A stretch of DNA of 64,000 bases from Mycobacterium sp. 1274761.0 (lineage in GTDB: Bacteria > Actinomycetota > Actinomycetes > Mycobacteriales > Mycobacteriaceae): positions 1 through 64,000 of the forward strand of contig NZ_LZMC01000009.1 of NCBI RefSeq assembly GCF_001668615.1, written 5' to 3'. Positions 53,931 to 62,078 of this stretch are shown here, piece by piece. The notes beneath the pieces were generated by a model, which was not told where the DNA came from, did not search any database, and was given only the letters and a program-made list of their open reading frames with translations. Made by a program: the position numbers and the translations under genes. How positions within the stretch are numbered: the stretch's first letter is position 1; each line of letters begins with the position of its first letter.

Positions 53931-53990
53931 GACGATTCTGCGGGCAGATCGCAATATGTGCACGAATCGCGATCTGTTAGCAGAATCGTC
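53931..53990. repeat. Palindromic intergenic repeat, copy B
   Basis: GACGATTCTGC (53931-53941) is the exact reverse complement of GCAGAATCGTC (53980-53990); inner CAGATCGC (53945-53952) pairs exactly with GCGATCTG (53969-53976), leaving a 16-base loop. Two perfect stem segments with a shared sequence in copy A point to a repeat family, not a plain terminator. Confidence 0.6.
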
Positions 53991-54003
53991 CAGAGTCAAA
54001 GAG

Positions 54004-54029
54004 AAAACCCCCGGCGTGCCGGGGGTTTT
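54004..54029. terminator. Bidirectional intrinsic terminator
   Basis: AAAACCCCCGGC (54004-54015), GT loop, GCCGGGGGTTTT (54018-54029): a perfect 12-bp stem with A-tract on one side and T-tract on the other. It ends 15 bp from the stop of the convergent Bax-inhibitor gene and serves both that gene and fadA3. Confidence 0.85.
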
Positions 54030-54044
54030 CGTCGTGGTGGTCCG

Positions 54045-54899
54045 TCAATCGCTTTGCAAGATGGACAGCAGACGCAGGATTTCGATGTAGAGCCAGACCA
54101 GCGTGACGGTCAGGCCCAACGCGACACCCCACGCGGCCTTCTCCGGCGCGCCGGCCCGGATCATCTGGTCGGCGGCATCGAAGTCGAGCAGGAAGCTGAA
54201 CGCCGCCAGCGCGATGCACACCAGCGAGAAGATGATCGCGATCGGGCCGTTGCCGCGAAGGCCCATGCCCTCACCGCCGCCGACACCGAACATCGCCAAC
54301 ACGAAGTTGCCTAGCGCAAGCACCGCGACACCGAAGATGCCCGCGATGATCATCCGGGTGAATTTAGGAGTCACGCGGATGGCGCCTGTCTTGTAAACGA
54401 CGAGCATGCCGATGAACACGCCGATGGTCGCGAGAATCGCCTGCCCGATGAGGGCGCCTGCGCTCGCGCCGGACACATAGAAGTTGGCGAGAACGAACGA
54501 GATCGCCCCGAGGAACAGCCCTTCCAGTCCCGCGTACGTCAACACAATCGCGGGATTGTCCTGCTTACGGCCGAACGTCGCGATCAGCACGACTACCAGG
54601 CCGCCGAGCCCGCCGATCAGGAAAAACGGCATGGCCAGGGCGGGGTTGCCCGCGACCAGGAAGTACGAGACGACGGCGACGACCGAGAGCACCGCAAGCG
54701 TGACACCGGTCTTGGTGACGACGTCGTCAATGGTCATCGGACGCGAAACCCCGGCTTGCCGCTGATCGGGGTACTGCGTCACATAGGGGTCTGCATGTAC
54801 GGCCTGCGCACCGTAGCCGGCGGCTCCGGTACCGAACTGCGCATAGCCACCCTGCGTCTTTGGCAGGGATCGAAATACCGGGTTGCTGGTCTCCCGCAC
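54045..54899 (-). CDS. Bax inhibitor-1 / YccA family membrane protein
   Basis: 284 aa. A soluble N-terminus of about 65 residues precedes seven membrane helices, with BI-1 features such as YAGLEGLFLGAIS and, at the end, FDAADQMIRAGAPEKAAWGVALGLTVTLVWLYIEILRLLSIL. BI-1 family members are pH-sensitive Ca2+ leak channels in bacteria. Orthologue Rv1072. The gene ends at the shared terminator. Confidence 0.88.
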   Translation of the reverse strand: MRETSNPVFRSLPKTQGGYAQFGTGAAGYGAQAVHADPYVTQYPDQRQAGVSRPMTIDDVVTKTGVTLAVLSVVAVVSYFLVAGNPALAMPFFLIGGLGGLVVVLIATFGRKQDNPAIVLTYAGLEGLFLGAISFVLANFYVSGASAGALIGQAILATIGVFIGMLVVYKTGAIRVTPKFTRMIIAGIFGVAVLALGNFVLAMFGVGGGEGMGLRGNGPIAIIFSLVCIALAAFSFLLDFDAADQMIRAGAPEKAAWGVALGLTVTLVWLYIEILRLLSILQSD

Positions 54900-55055
54900 C
54901 GTCGGATCCTCTCCTGTGCTGTTGATCGTCTGCTGACGAACACACTCTCAACGATTCGTCACCCGGTGCGGTTCCCGGCGGAAACCTCCCAGGCCGTTCA
55001 CAGGAAAGCCTACCCAAGGCCGGGCAAATCAGGATTACGTCTACATTGCATATCC

Positions 55056-56093
55056 GTGGGTGAAAACGAGGATGTCCTAGTAACCGTCGAGCGTGGGATC
55101 GGCCTGATCAGTCTCAACCGGCCCAAAGCGATCAACTCGTTGACCCATCCGATGGTCTCGGCGATATCCCGCACGCTCGCCGAATGGCGCGACGACGACG
55201 CTGTCCGCGCGGTGGTGCTGACCGGTGAAGGCGAGCGCGGGTTGTGCGCGGGCGGCGACATCGTCGAGGTCTACAACAGCGCCCGCGGCGACCACAGCGT
55301 CGCCAGTTCGTTCTGGTGGGACGAATACCTGATGAACGCGCAGATCGCGCGCTATCCGAAGCCTTACATCTCGCTGATGGACGGCATCGTGATGGGCGGC
55401 GGCGTCGGCGTCAGCGCGCATGGCAGCCACCGCATCGTCACCGACACCACCAAAATGGCGATGCCCGAAGTCGGTATCGGCTTCATCCCCGACGTCGGCG
55501 GCACGTACATCCTGTCGCGGGCGCCGGGGCTCCTCGGCCATCACGCCGCGCTGACGGGCGCCCCGTTCGCCGCCGGCGACGCGATCGCAATGGGTTTTGC
55601 CGACCATTACGTGCCGCACGACAGACTCGGCAAACTCAAGGACACCCTGGTCGCCCACGGTGTCGACGCGGCACTGTCCGCGTATGCGGCCGAGCCGCCG
55701 GCGAGCGAGCTGATGACACAACGAGGCTGGATCGACGAGTGCTATGCAGGCGAGACCGTCGCCGACATCGTCGCGGCCCTGCGCGGCCACGATGCGGAAG
55801 CAGCCCACGGTGCCGCCGATTTGATCCTGACCCGCTCCCCCATTTCGCTATCCGTCGCGCTGGAAGCGGTGCGCCGCGCCGCCGAGCTTGAGACGCTGGA
55901 AGACGTGCTGCGCCAGGAGTATCGGACGTCGTGTGCATCGCTGTTATCGCATGACCTCGTCGAAGGGATCCGCGCGCAGGTCATCGACAAAGATCGCAAC
56001 CCCCAGTGGTCGCCGCCGGACCTGGCGGCGGTCACCCAGGCCGACATCGACGCGTACTTCGCCCCGCAGAATCCCGACTTGACCTTTCCCTGA
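55056..56093 (+). CDS. echA9: 3-hydroxyisobutyryl-CoA hydrolase / enoyl-CoA hydratase (EchA9-like)
   Basis: 345 aa from GTG 55056. Crotonase-fold signature: [12 protein letters not shown] and [42 protein letters not shown]; an extended C-terminal domain (about 100 residues) is typical of 3-hydroxyisobutyryl-CoA hydrolases. It probably acts in valine degradation. The orthologue is Rv1071c (345 aa). The next crotonase gene begins 10 bp later. Confidence 0.92.
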   Translation: MGENEDVLVTVERGIGLISLNRPKAINSLTHPMVSAISRTLAEWRDDDAVRAVVLTGEGERGLCAGGDIVEVYNSARGDHSVASSFWWDEYLMNAQIARYPKPYISLMDGIVMGGGVGVSAHGSHRIVTDTTKMAMPEVGIGFIPDVGGTYILSRAPGLLGHHAALTGAPFAAGDAIAMGFADHYVPHDRLGKLKDTLVAHGVDAALSAYAAEPPASELMTQRGWIDECYAGETVADIVAALRGHDAEAAHGAADLILTRSPISLSVALEAVRRAAELETLEDVLRQEYRTSCASLLSHDLVEGIRAQVIDKDRNPQWSPPDLAAVTQADIDAYFAPQNPDLTFP

Positions 56094-56103
56094 AGGAGAA
56101 GCC

Positions 56104-56877
56104 ATGAGCTACGAAACGATCCTGGTCGAACGTGACGAGCGCGTCGGCACCATCACCCTCAACCGGCCGAAGGCGTTGAACGCGCTCAACAGCCAGGTGA
56201 TGGATGAAGTGACCACGGCCGCAGCGGAATTCGACAGCGATCCCGGCATCGGCGCCATCGTGATCACCGGCAACGAGAAAGCCTTCGCGGCGGGTGCCGA
56301 CATCAAGGAGATGTCCGAGCTGTCGTTCGGCGACGTGTTCGGCGGGGATTTCTTCGCCCCGTGGGCCAAGCTGGCCGCGGTGCGCACGCCGTTGATCGCC
56401 GCTGTGGCGGGTTACGCGCTCGGCGGCGGATGCGAACTGGCGATGATGTGCGACGTGCTGATCGCCGCCGACACCGCCAAGTTCGGTCAGCCGGAGATCA
56501 AGCTCGGGGTTCTGCCCGGCATGGGCGGGTCGCAGCGGCTCACGCGGGCCATCGGTAAGGCCAAGGCGATGGATTTGATCCTCACCGGCCGCACCATCGA
56601 CGCCGAAGAAGCCGACCGTAGCGGCCTGGTATCGCGCGTCGTGCCCGCCGACGAGCTGATCCGCGAGGCAAAGGCGGTGGCCACCACCATCTCTCAGATG
56701 TCACTGTCGGCGTCGCGGATGGCCAAGGAAGCCGTCAACCGCGCCTTCGAGTCGTCGCTGTCGGAGGGCCTGCTCTTCGAGCGCAGGCTGTTCCACTCCG
56801 CGTTCGCCACCGCCGACCAGACCGAAGGCATGAACGCCTTTACCGAGAAACGCCCACCAAACTTCACGCACCGCTAA
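56104..56877 (+). CDS. echA8: Enoyl-CoA hydratase (EchA8-like)
   Basis: 257 aa from ATG 56104. Crotonase motifs: [61 protein letters not shown] with the two catalytic glutamates. It hydrates trans-2-enoyl-CoA in beta-oxidation. Orthologue Rv1070c. It follows echA9 by 10 bp in the same operon. Confidence 0.94.
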   Translation: MSYETILVERDERVGTITLNRPKALNALNSQVMDEVTTAAAEFDSDPGIGAIVITGNEKAFAAGADIKEMSELSFGDVFGGDFFAPWAKLAAVRTPLIAAVAGYALGGGCELAMMCDVLIAADTAKFGQPEIKLGVLPGMGGSQRLTRAIGKAKAMDLILTGRTIDAEEADRSGLVSRVVPADELIREAKAVATTISQMSLSASRMAKEAVNRAFESSLSEGLLFERRLFHSAFATADQTEGMNAFTEKRPPNFTHR

Positions 56878-56887
56878 TCTCACCTGG

Positions 56888-58588
56888 GTGACCGACACCG
56901 CGGAGGCGACGGAAGAAGCAGCACCGCAACAGGACCCGCCGCAGCCCAGGCCTACGTGGTGGCAGCGGCACTACACGTTCACCGGGACGGTCTTCGCCCT
57001 GGTGTTCCTCTGGTTGTCGCTGACGCCGTCGTTGCTGCCCCGAGGGCCGCTGTTTCAGGGGCTGGTCAGCGGCGCGGCCGGCGCATTTGGCTACGCGCTC
57101 GGCGTCTTCGCCGTATGGCTGGTGCGCTACATGCTCTCCAAAGACGCCAGCCCGCATGCTCCGCACTGGGCGTGGCTCGCCGTGGTCGTCGGCGGCATCA
57201 TCGGCCAGATCCTGATGATCATCTACTTCCACGTGTGGCAGGACGAGGTGCGCGACCTCAACGGCGTTCCCCGCATGTCGTTTTGGGACCACCCGCTGAC
57301 GGCGGTCCTCGCGCTCATCTTTCTGTTCCTGTTCGTCGAGATCGGTCAACTCATCGGCAAGCTCGCGCGATTTCTGGTCCGCCAGCTGAATCGCTATGCC
57401 CCGCCACGGGTTTCGGCGGTGGTCGTGTTTCTGCTGCTGGTCGCATTGGCGATCGCATTGCTCAACGGCATCGTCGTGCGAGCGGGCATGAGCGCCCTGA
57501 ACAAGACTTTCGCCGCGGCGAACGACGAAACCGACCCGGAGTTTCCTGCCCCGACGTCGCGGCTGCGGTCCGGCGGGCCGGAATCGCTGGCGAGCTGGGA
57601 ATCGCTGGGCCATCAAGGCCGGGTTTTCGTATCGGCAGGCCCGACGGTCGAGGAACTGTCGAAGTTCAACGGCAAACCCGCGATCGAGCCGATCCGCGCC
57701 TACGCAGGCCTGCATTCGGCCGACGGCATTAAGGCCACCGCCGCGCTGGCCGCGCAGGAACTGCTGCGCACCGGCGGCCTGAACCGTGATGTGGTCGCGG
57801 TCGCCACGACGACGGGGACGGGCTGGATCAACGAGGGCGAGGCCTCGGCGCTGGAGTACATGTACAACGGCAACACCGCGATCGTCAGCATGCAGTACTC
57901 GTTTTTGCCGAGCTGGCTGTCGTTCCTCGTCGATAAGGAGAACGCACGGCAGGCCGGTCAGGCGTTGTTCGAGGCCGTCGACGGGCTGATCCGGCAGATG
58001 CCCGAGGCGCAGCGGCCCAAGCTGGTGGTGTTCGGCGAGAGCCTCGGCTCGTTCGGCGGCGAGGCACCGTTTTTGGCGCTGAACAACCTGGTCGCTCGCA
58101 CCGACGGTGCGCTGTTCTCCGGGCCCACGTTCAACAACACGATCTGGACGACGCTCACCCGCGACCGCGATAAGGACTCGCCGGAGTGGCTGCCGATCTA
58201 CGACGAGGGCGACAACGTCCGCTTCGTCGCACGACCCGACAACCTGGGCCGGCCGAACGACCCGTGGGGTCAGCCGCGCGTGGTCTACCTGCAGCACGCC
58301 TCGGACCCGATCGCCTGGTGGAACCCCGATCTGCTGTTCGCAGAACCGGATTGGCTGAAGGAGCCGCGCGGCTACGACTTGTCCGGCCGGGTGCAGTGGA
58401 TCCCGGTGGTGACGTTCCTGCAGGTATCGGCTGACATGGCGGTGGCCGTCGACGTTCCCGACGGACACGGCCACGTCTACGTCAAGGATGTCGCCAATGG
58501 ATGGGCGGCGGTTCTGCAGCCCCCGGGATGGACACCGGAGAAGACCGAACGCCTGCGGCCGCTGCTGTCCAACGACGAGAACGCCTAA
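56888..58588 (+). CDS. Membrane alpha/beta-hydrolase (Abhydrolase_9, Rv1069c-like)
   Basis: 566 aa from GTG 56888, 10 bp after echA8. Residues 1-180 hold four or five membrane helices (TVFALVFLWLSLTPSLLPRGP, WAWLAVVVGGIIGQILMIIY); the C-terminal 350 residues are an alpha/beta-hydrolase with nucleophile Ser in FGESLGSFGG, then His in PDGHGHVYV. The family is PF10081 (integral-membrane hydrolase). It probably hydrolyses a lipid or acyl ester at the membrane. Confidence 0.88.
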   Translation: MTDTAEATEEAAPQQDPPQPRPTWWQRHYTFTGTVFALVFLWLSLTPSLLPRGPLFQGLVSGAAGAFGYALGVFAVWLVRYMLSKDASPHAPHWAWLAVVVGGIIGQILMIIYFHVWQDEVRDLNGVPRMSFWDHPLTAVLALIFLFLFVEIGQLIGKLARFLVRQLNRYAPPRVSAVVVFLLLVALAIALLNGIVVRAGMSALNKTFAAANDETDPEFPAPTSRLRSGGPESLASWESLGHQGRVFVSAGPTVEELSKFNGKPAIEPIRAYAGLHSADGIKATAALAAQELLRTGGLNRDVVAVATTTGTGWINEGEASALEYMYNGNTAIVSMQYSFLPSWLSFLVDKENARQAGQALFEAVDGLIRQMPEAQRPKLVVFGESLGSFGGEAPFLALNNLVARTDGALFSGPTFNNTIWTTLTRDRDKDSPEWLPIYDEGDNVRFVARPDNLGRPNDPWGQPRVVYLQHASDPIAWWNPDLLFAEPDWLKEPRGYDLSGRVQWIPVVTFLQVSADMAVAVDVPDGHGHVYVKDVANGWAAVLQPPGWTPEKTERLRPLLSNDENA

Positions 58589-58592
58589 GCGC

Positions 58593-58967
58593 CTACACCA
58601 GAACGCCTTCGGCCTTCAGCGCGTGGTAACCGCCGATCACGTCTGTCGCCTTGTGCAGCCCGAGATCGATCAGCGACGCCGCGGCGAGGCTGGAGGTGTA
58701 GCCCTCCGAGCACAGCACCACCCATTCGACGTCGTCGTCAACGGCCTGCGGCAGCTTGGCGTCGCTGGTCGGGTCACAGCGCCATTCGAGCACGTTGCGT
58801 TCGATCACCAGCGCCGCCGGGACGTGACCCTCGCGGTCGCGCTGTGCCTGCGGCCGGATGTCGACGAGCACAGCGCCGCGCGAGAGCGCGTCGGGGACAG
58901 CCTCGGCCGGCATGCGATCGAGCCGCGCGCGGGCGGCGTCAAGCACCCTGTCGATACGGCTAGTCAT
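58593..58967 (-). CDS. Rhodanese-domain sulfurtransferase
   Basis: 124 aa. Single rhodanese domain: DALSRGAVLVDIRPQAQRDREG and active-site loop WVVLCSEGYTS with Cys86. It transfers sulfane sulfur. The gene lies 4 bp from the cysteine dioxygenase gene on the same strand, so the two are co-transcribed and probably work together on cysteine-derived sulfur. Orthologous to Rv1066. Confidence 0.9.
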   Translation of the reverse strand: MTSRIDRVLDAARARLDRMPAEAVPDALSRGAVLVDIRPQAQRDREGHVPAALVIERNVLEWRCDPTSDAKLPQAVDDDVEWVVLCSEGYTSSLAAASLIDLGLHKATDVIGGYHALKAEGVLV

Positions 58968-58971
58968 CTTC

Positions 58972-59517
58972 TCACCCCTCCGGGCCGTCGGTGAGCTCGG
59001 TTCTGCTGCGCCGCAAGGTATTCCGATTGGTCACCTCGTAGTACGACATCGCCGTCAGCGGCGGCGAGTAGGCGTGCACGCTCAGCGTCGGGGCGGAGAC
59101 GGTGATTGTCGACGTCGGCGCCCACATGACGTCGTGCACCCATCCGAGTGGAAACGCCGCCTGGTCGCCTGCGTTGAGTCGACGTCGCCGCAACGCCTCA
59201 CCGTCCCATCGGAATTCGTCGAGCGCACCCGACACCAACGTCAGCGCGCCGAGCGAGCCGCCGTGGTCGTGCAGTTCGGTGGCGTGGTCCTTGACCCAGC
59301 TGATCAGCCAGACGTCCAGTTCGTCGTCGCCATGGATGCGCGCGTACCACCGCTCGTCGGTGGGCAGGCCCCCGGCGGGCAGCAGGTGGTCGTAGCGGCC
59401 GCTGAGCACCTCATCGGCGGCTTGGTCGACGGTGTAGAGCAGATCGGGCACCCGCAGGCGGGTCGGCGCAGAGCGTGAGGGCAGGACACGGGCAGGGGCG
59501 GAGATGGTGGAAACCAT
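58972..59517 (-). CDS. Cysteine dioxygenase
   Basis: 181 aa. Cupin fold with iron ligands His83, His85 (ELHDHGGSLGAL) and His128 (LGWVHDV), the three-His set of CDO. Oxidises cysteine to cysteine sulfinate; bacterial homologues may use 3-mercaptopropionate as well. It sits 4 bp upstream of a rhodanese gene. A 12-codon upstream ORF with a Cys-Cys pair lies 39 bp before the start (59557-59595), implying cysteine-responsive control. Confidence 0.85.
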   Translation of the reverse strand: MVSTISAPARVLPSRSAPTRLRVPDLLYTVDQAADEVLSGRYDHLLPAGGLPTDERWYARIHGDDELDVWLISWVKDHATELHDHGGSLGALTLVSGALDEFRWDGEALRRRRLNAGDQAAFPLGWVHDVMWAPTSTITVSAPTLSVHAYSPPLTAMSYYEVTNRNTLRRSRTELTDGPEG

Positions 59518-59556
59518 GAGAGCTCCAGGGATGGCGGACGGACTGGGAGACGGCGG

Positions 59557-59595
59557 TTACGCCGAACAACACCACCGAGACCAAGTCCCCTCCAT
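59557..59595 (-). promoter_or_regulatory. Cys-Cys-containing upstream ORF before cysteine dioxygenase
   Basis: ATG 59595 to TAA 59557 encodes MEGTWSRWCCSA. Two adjacent Cys codons (TGT TGT) near the stop and a position 39 bp before the CDO start fit the polycysteine uORFs described in mycobacteria, in which ribosome stalling at Cys codons tunes downstream sulfur genes. A TATGCA -10-like element lies 15 bp before the ATG. Seen: the ORF. Inferred: attenuation. Confidence 0.5.
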
Positions 59596-59626
59596 CACGC
59601 CGGCGAGTGTTGCATAGATTGGCGGC

Positions 59627-60052
59627 ATGCGCTCCTACCCCCTCTTCGTCGCGACCGCGGTGACCGCGCTGGCGATCGCCGGCTGTTCGTCCTCGGGCGA
59701 AAGCGGTCAGAAGCCGTCGCCGACGACCACGGCGACCACCTCACCCACCGAAACCCACACCCCGGCGCCGGGTGCGATCGAGGTCTCGCCGGGCGGAGTG
59801 ACGACGGCCGTCGGGGCGGACGCCGAATCGACCGAAGAGGAGTACTCGCAGGCCTGCCAGGCCGCTAAGGCATGGATCGACCAGCAGGGCGGCGACCGGC
59901 ACGCGCAGCTCGAGCCGTACCTGAAGATGCTCCAGAGCCCCGACACGCCGCCCGGCCCCGGCACCTACGGCACCCCGTGGGCGCAGCTGCCACCCCCACG
60001 CCAAGCGGCGGCGATCATCGCGGCCCAGGCAGGCGCCGACTCCCTCTGCTGA
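59627..60052 (+). CDS. lpqV: Lipoprotein LpqV-like
   Basis: 141 aa from ATG 59627. A signal peptide ends in IAGC with lipobox C20; a Ser/Thr/Pro-rich linker (PSPTTTATTSPTETHTPAPG) precedes a compact domain with two cysteines (SQACQAAKAW and DSLC at the end) that may form a disulfide. Surface-exposed lipoprotein of unknown function; positional orthologue of Rv1064c. Confidence 0.85.
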   Translation: MRSYPLFVATAVTALAIAGCSSSGESGQKPSPTTTATTSPTETHTPAPGAIEVSPGGVTTAVGADAESTEEEYSQACQAAKAWIDQQGGDRHAQLEPYLKMLQSPDTPPGPGTYGTPWAQLPPPRQAAAIIAAQAGADSLC

Positions 60053-60115
60053 CATTCGAATCACGGGTGCGAAAAAGTCCGCGGCGACCCTGCCGCGGCC
60101 GCGCAGAATAGACCC

Positions 60116-61081
60116 ATGGCCGGCAATCGCGTCGCGCTGGCCCTCGGCAGCGGCGGCGCCAGGGGATACGCGCACATCGGCGTGATCAGCGAGCTGCGCG
60201 AGCGCGGCTACGAGATCGTCGGCATCGCTGGGTCGTCGATGGGCGCGCTCGTCGGCGGGCTGGAGGCCGCGGGCAAGCTTGACGATTTCGCCGAGTGGGC
60301 GAAGTCGTTGACCCAGCGCGCCGTGCTGCGGCTGCTGGACCCGAAGATCACCGCCGCCGGTGTGCTGCGGGCAGCCAAGATCCTTGACGCGGTGCGCGAC
60401 ATCCTCGGTGAGGTCACCATCGAGGATTTGCCGATTCCGTATACGGCCGTGTCGACGGACCTGATCGCGGGCAAGTCGGTGTGGCTGCAGCGCGGCCCGG
60501 TGGACGCGGCGATCCGCGCGTCGATCGCGATACCGGGCGTCATCACCCCGCATATCCTCGACGGCCGCCTGCTTGCCGACGGCGGGATCCTCGATCCGCT
60601 GCCCATGGCACCGATCGCGGCCGTCAACGCCGATCTGACGATCGCGGTCAGCCTGGGCGGGAGTGAAGCGGGCGGCCGCCACGAGCCGACCGAAACCGAA
60701 CCGAGGGCCACGACGGAATGGCTGAACAGGATGTGGCGCAGCACTTCGTCGCTGTTCGAGTCCGGCACCATGCTGAACCGGTTCGGCGCCGCCGCCGACG
60801 AAGGAGACGCGGACGAGCCGACCGACAGCAGCGACGACGAGCTGGTTGACGGCACCAAGGAAGCGGCGGTGCCGAAGATGGGCAGCTTCGAGGTGATGAA
60901 CCGGACCATCGACATCGCGCAGGCCGCGCTGGCGCGGCACACGCTGGCCGCCTATCCGCCGGATCTGCTGATCGAAGTGCCGCGATCCGCCTGCCGCAGC
61001 CTGGAATTCCACCGCGCCGCCGAGGTCATCGACATCGGCCACGAGCTGACCGCGCAAGCGATCAAGACGCTGGAGAGCTGA
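60116..61081 (+). CDS. Patatin-like phospholipase (Rv1063c-like)
   Basis: 321 aa from ATG 60116. Patatin motifs: GSGGARGYAHIGV oxyanion loop, nucleophile Ser41 in GSSMGALVGG, and catalytic Asp in LADGGILDPLP. The middle region (residues about 190-250) is acidic and disordered. It hydrolyses phospholipid or acyl esters with a Ser-Asp dyad. A 14-bp hairpin terminator follows (61088-61124). Confidence 0.92.
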   Translation: MAGNRVALALGSGGARGYAHIGVISELRERGYEIVGIAGSSMGALVGGLEAAGKLDDFAEWAKSLTQRAVLRLLDPKITAAGVLRAAKILDAVRDILGEVTIEDLPIPYTAVSTDLIAGKSVWLQRGPVDAAIRASIAIPGVITPHILDGRLLADGGILDPLPMAPIAAVNADLTIAVSLGGSEAGGRHEPTETEPRATTEWLNRMWRSTSSLFESGTMLNRFGAAADEGDADEPTDSSDDELVDGTKEAAVPKMGSFEVMNRTIDIAQAALARHTLAAYPPDLLIEVPRSACRSLEFHRAAEVIDIGHELTAQAIKTLES

Positions 61082-61087
61082 CAACGC

Positions 61088-61124
61088 GCTTCAGCCCAGG
61101 CTGGGAGAAGGCCTGGGCTGAAGC
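61088..61124. terminator. 14-bp perfect hairpin terminator
   Basis: GCTTCAGCCCAGGC (61088-61101) pairs exactly with GCCTGGGCTGAAGC (61111-61124) over a 9-base loop. It starts 7 bp after the patatin stop and ends 19 bp before the end of the convergent repeat-protein gene. Confidence 0.8.
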
Positions 61125-61143
61125 TTGGAGATGGCTTGTGCGG

Positions 61144-61953
61144 TTATCCGCATGCACATCCGCCGTAATCGACGAGATCGTCGGGAGACGGCCCGGTACC
61201 ACTGGTCGACGTGCCGCCACCGGTCGTATCGGCCGGCTTGGTCGTGTCGCCCGGCTTCGTGGTGTCGCCCGGCTTCGTGGTGTCGCCCGGCTTCGTGGTG
61301 TCGCCCGGCTTCGTGGTGTCGCCCGGCTTGGTCGTGTCGCCCGGCTTCGTGGTGTCACCCGGCTTCGTGGTGTCACCCGGCTTGGTCGTATCGCCCGGCT
61401 TGGTCGTATCGCCCGGCTTGGTCGTATCGCCCGGCTTCGTCGTATCGCCCGGCTTCGTCGTGTCAGCAGGCTTCGTCGTGTCAGCAGGCTTCGTCGTGTC
61501 AGCAGGCTTGGTGGTATCGGCCGGCTTGGTCGTATCGGCAGGGGCCTGACCCTGGACCGGTGCCGTGCTGCTGGTGTTGGACCGCGGAGCCGGCGAAGTG
61601 ACAACGCGCACCGGAGCCGGGTTGTTGACGATGACCGGGGAGGCCGGGTCGCTGTTGGTGTTCAGACCGGGGATGTTGATTTCCGAGGGAATGTTGAACA
61701 CCGTCGACGGCTGCGAGGCCGCGGTCTGCTCGGGCTGGCCGCTGGAGTTCATCAGGTAAATGCCGCCGAAGGCTGCGGCGCCGACGACTGCGATGCCGGC
61801 GACCATCAGCAGGCCCTTGCTGGCGGCTGCGGACTGCGCCACCGGCGCTGCCACCGGCATCGGCTGCATGGGCATCGGCTGCTGCATCGGGGCGTAGCCG
61901 AAGTTGTTGTGCTGGGGGCCGTAGTTCTGGTGCTGGGGGTAGGTGGTGTACAT
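61144..61953 (-). CDS. Single-pass membrane protein with DTTK hexapeptide repeats
   Basis: 269 aa from ATG 61953, preceded by AAAGGAGA. A Gln/Pro/Met-rich N-terminus (residues 1-45), one membrane helix (about 47-69, GLLMVAGIAVVGAAAFGGIYLM), a linker rich in Asn/Pro, then 17 perfect hexapeptide repeats, five PADTTK followed by twelve PGDTTK, a final PADTTG, and a tail ending YGGCACG with two Cys. It is probably wall-exposed: the flexible repeat stalk would lift the tail away from the membrane. No homologue known to me; function unknown. Confidence 0.75.
   Translation of the reverse strand: MYTTYPQHQNYGPQHNNFGYAPMQQPMPMQPMPVAAPVAQSAAASKGLLMVAGIAVVGAAAFGGIYLMNSSGQPEQTAASQPSTVFNIPSEINIPGLNTNSDPASPVIVNNPAPVRVVTSPAPRSNTSSTAPVQGQAPADTTKPADTTKPADTTKPADTTKPADTTKPGDTTKPGDTTKPGDTTKPGDTTKPGDTTKPGDTTKPGDTTKPGDTTKPGDTTKPGDTTKPGDTTKPGDTTKPADTTGGGTSTSGTGPSPDDLVDYGGCACG
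61238..61543. repeat. 18-bp coding minisatellite, 17 tandem units
   Basis: Seventeen contiguous 18-bp units with no insertion or deletion; unit types differ mainly at third codon positions (TTCGTGGTGTCGCCCGGC type, TTGGTCGTATCGCCCGGC type, GCAGGC type), grouped in runs, which records stepwise duplication. Each unit encodes one P[A/G]DTTK. A good candidate for strain typing. Confidence 0.92.
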
Positions 61954-62035
61954 GATTTCTCCTTTGTCTGTGTGGCCCTCGCGGCCGCTTTCACAGGTAG
62001 GAGCAACGAGCCCGGAGGCGTCGCACACTTTTTTT

Positions 62036-62060
62036 CGAAAACTTTCGAGAAAAGTTTTCG
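62036..62060. promoter_or_regulatory. AT-rich palindrome between repeat-protein and patatin genes
   Basis: CGAAAACTTT (62036-62045), 5-base loop, AAAGTTTTCG (62051-62060), preceded by a T-run (62029-62035). It lies 83 bp upstream of the repeat-protein start and 19 bp after the patatin stop. As an operator it would control the repeat-protein gene; as a terminator it lacks a U-tract in the right direction. Confidence 0.4.
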
Positions 62061-62078
62061 ACCATCCATCACCGCAGG

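Noticed and set aside
61211..61549. Plus-strand frames open across the repeat region (VVSPGF-type repeats)
   Set aside because: An 18-bp repeat without stops keeps all frames open on both strands; only the minus-strand frame has a signal-anchor, ribosome site and non-repetitive ends.
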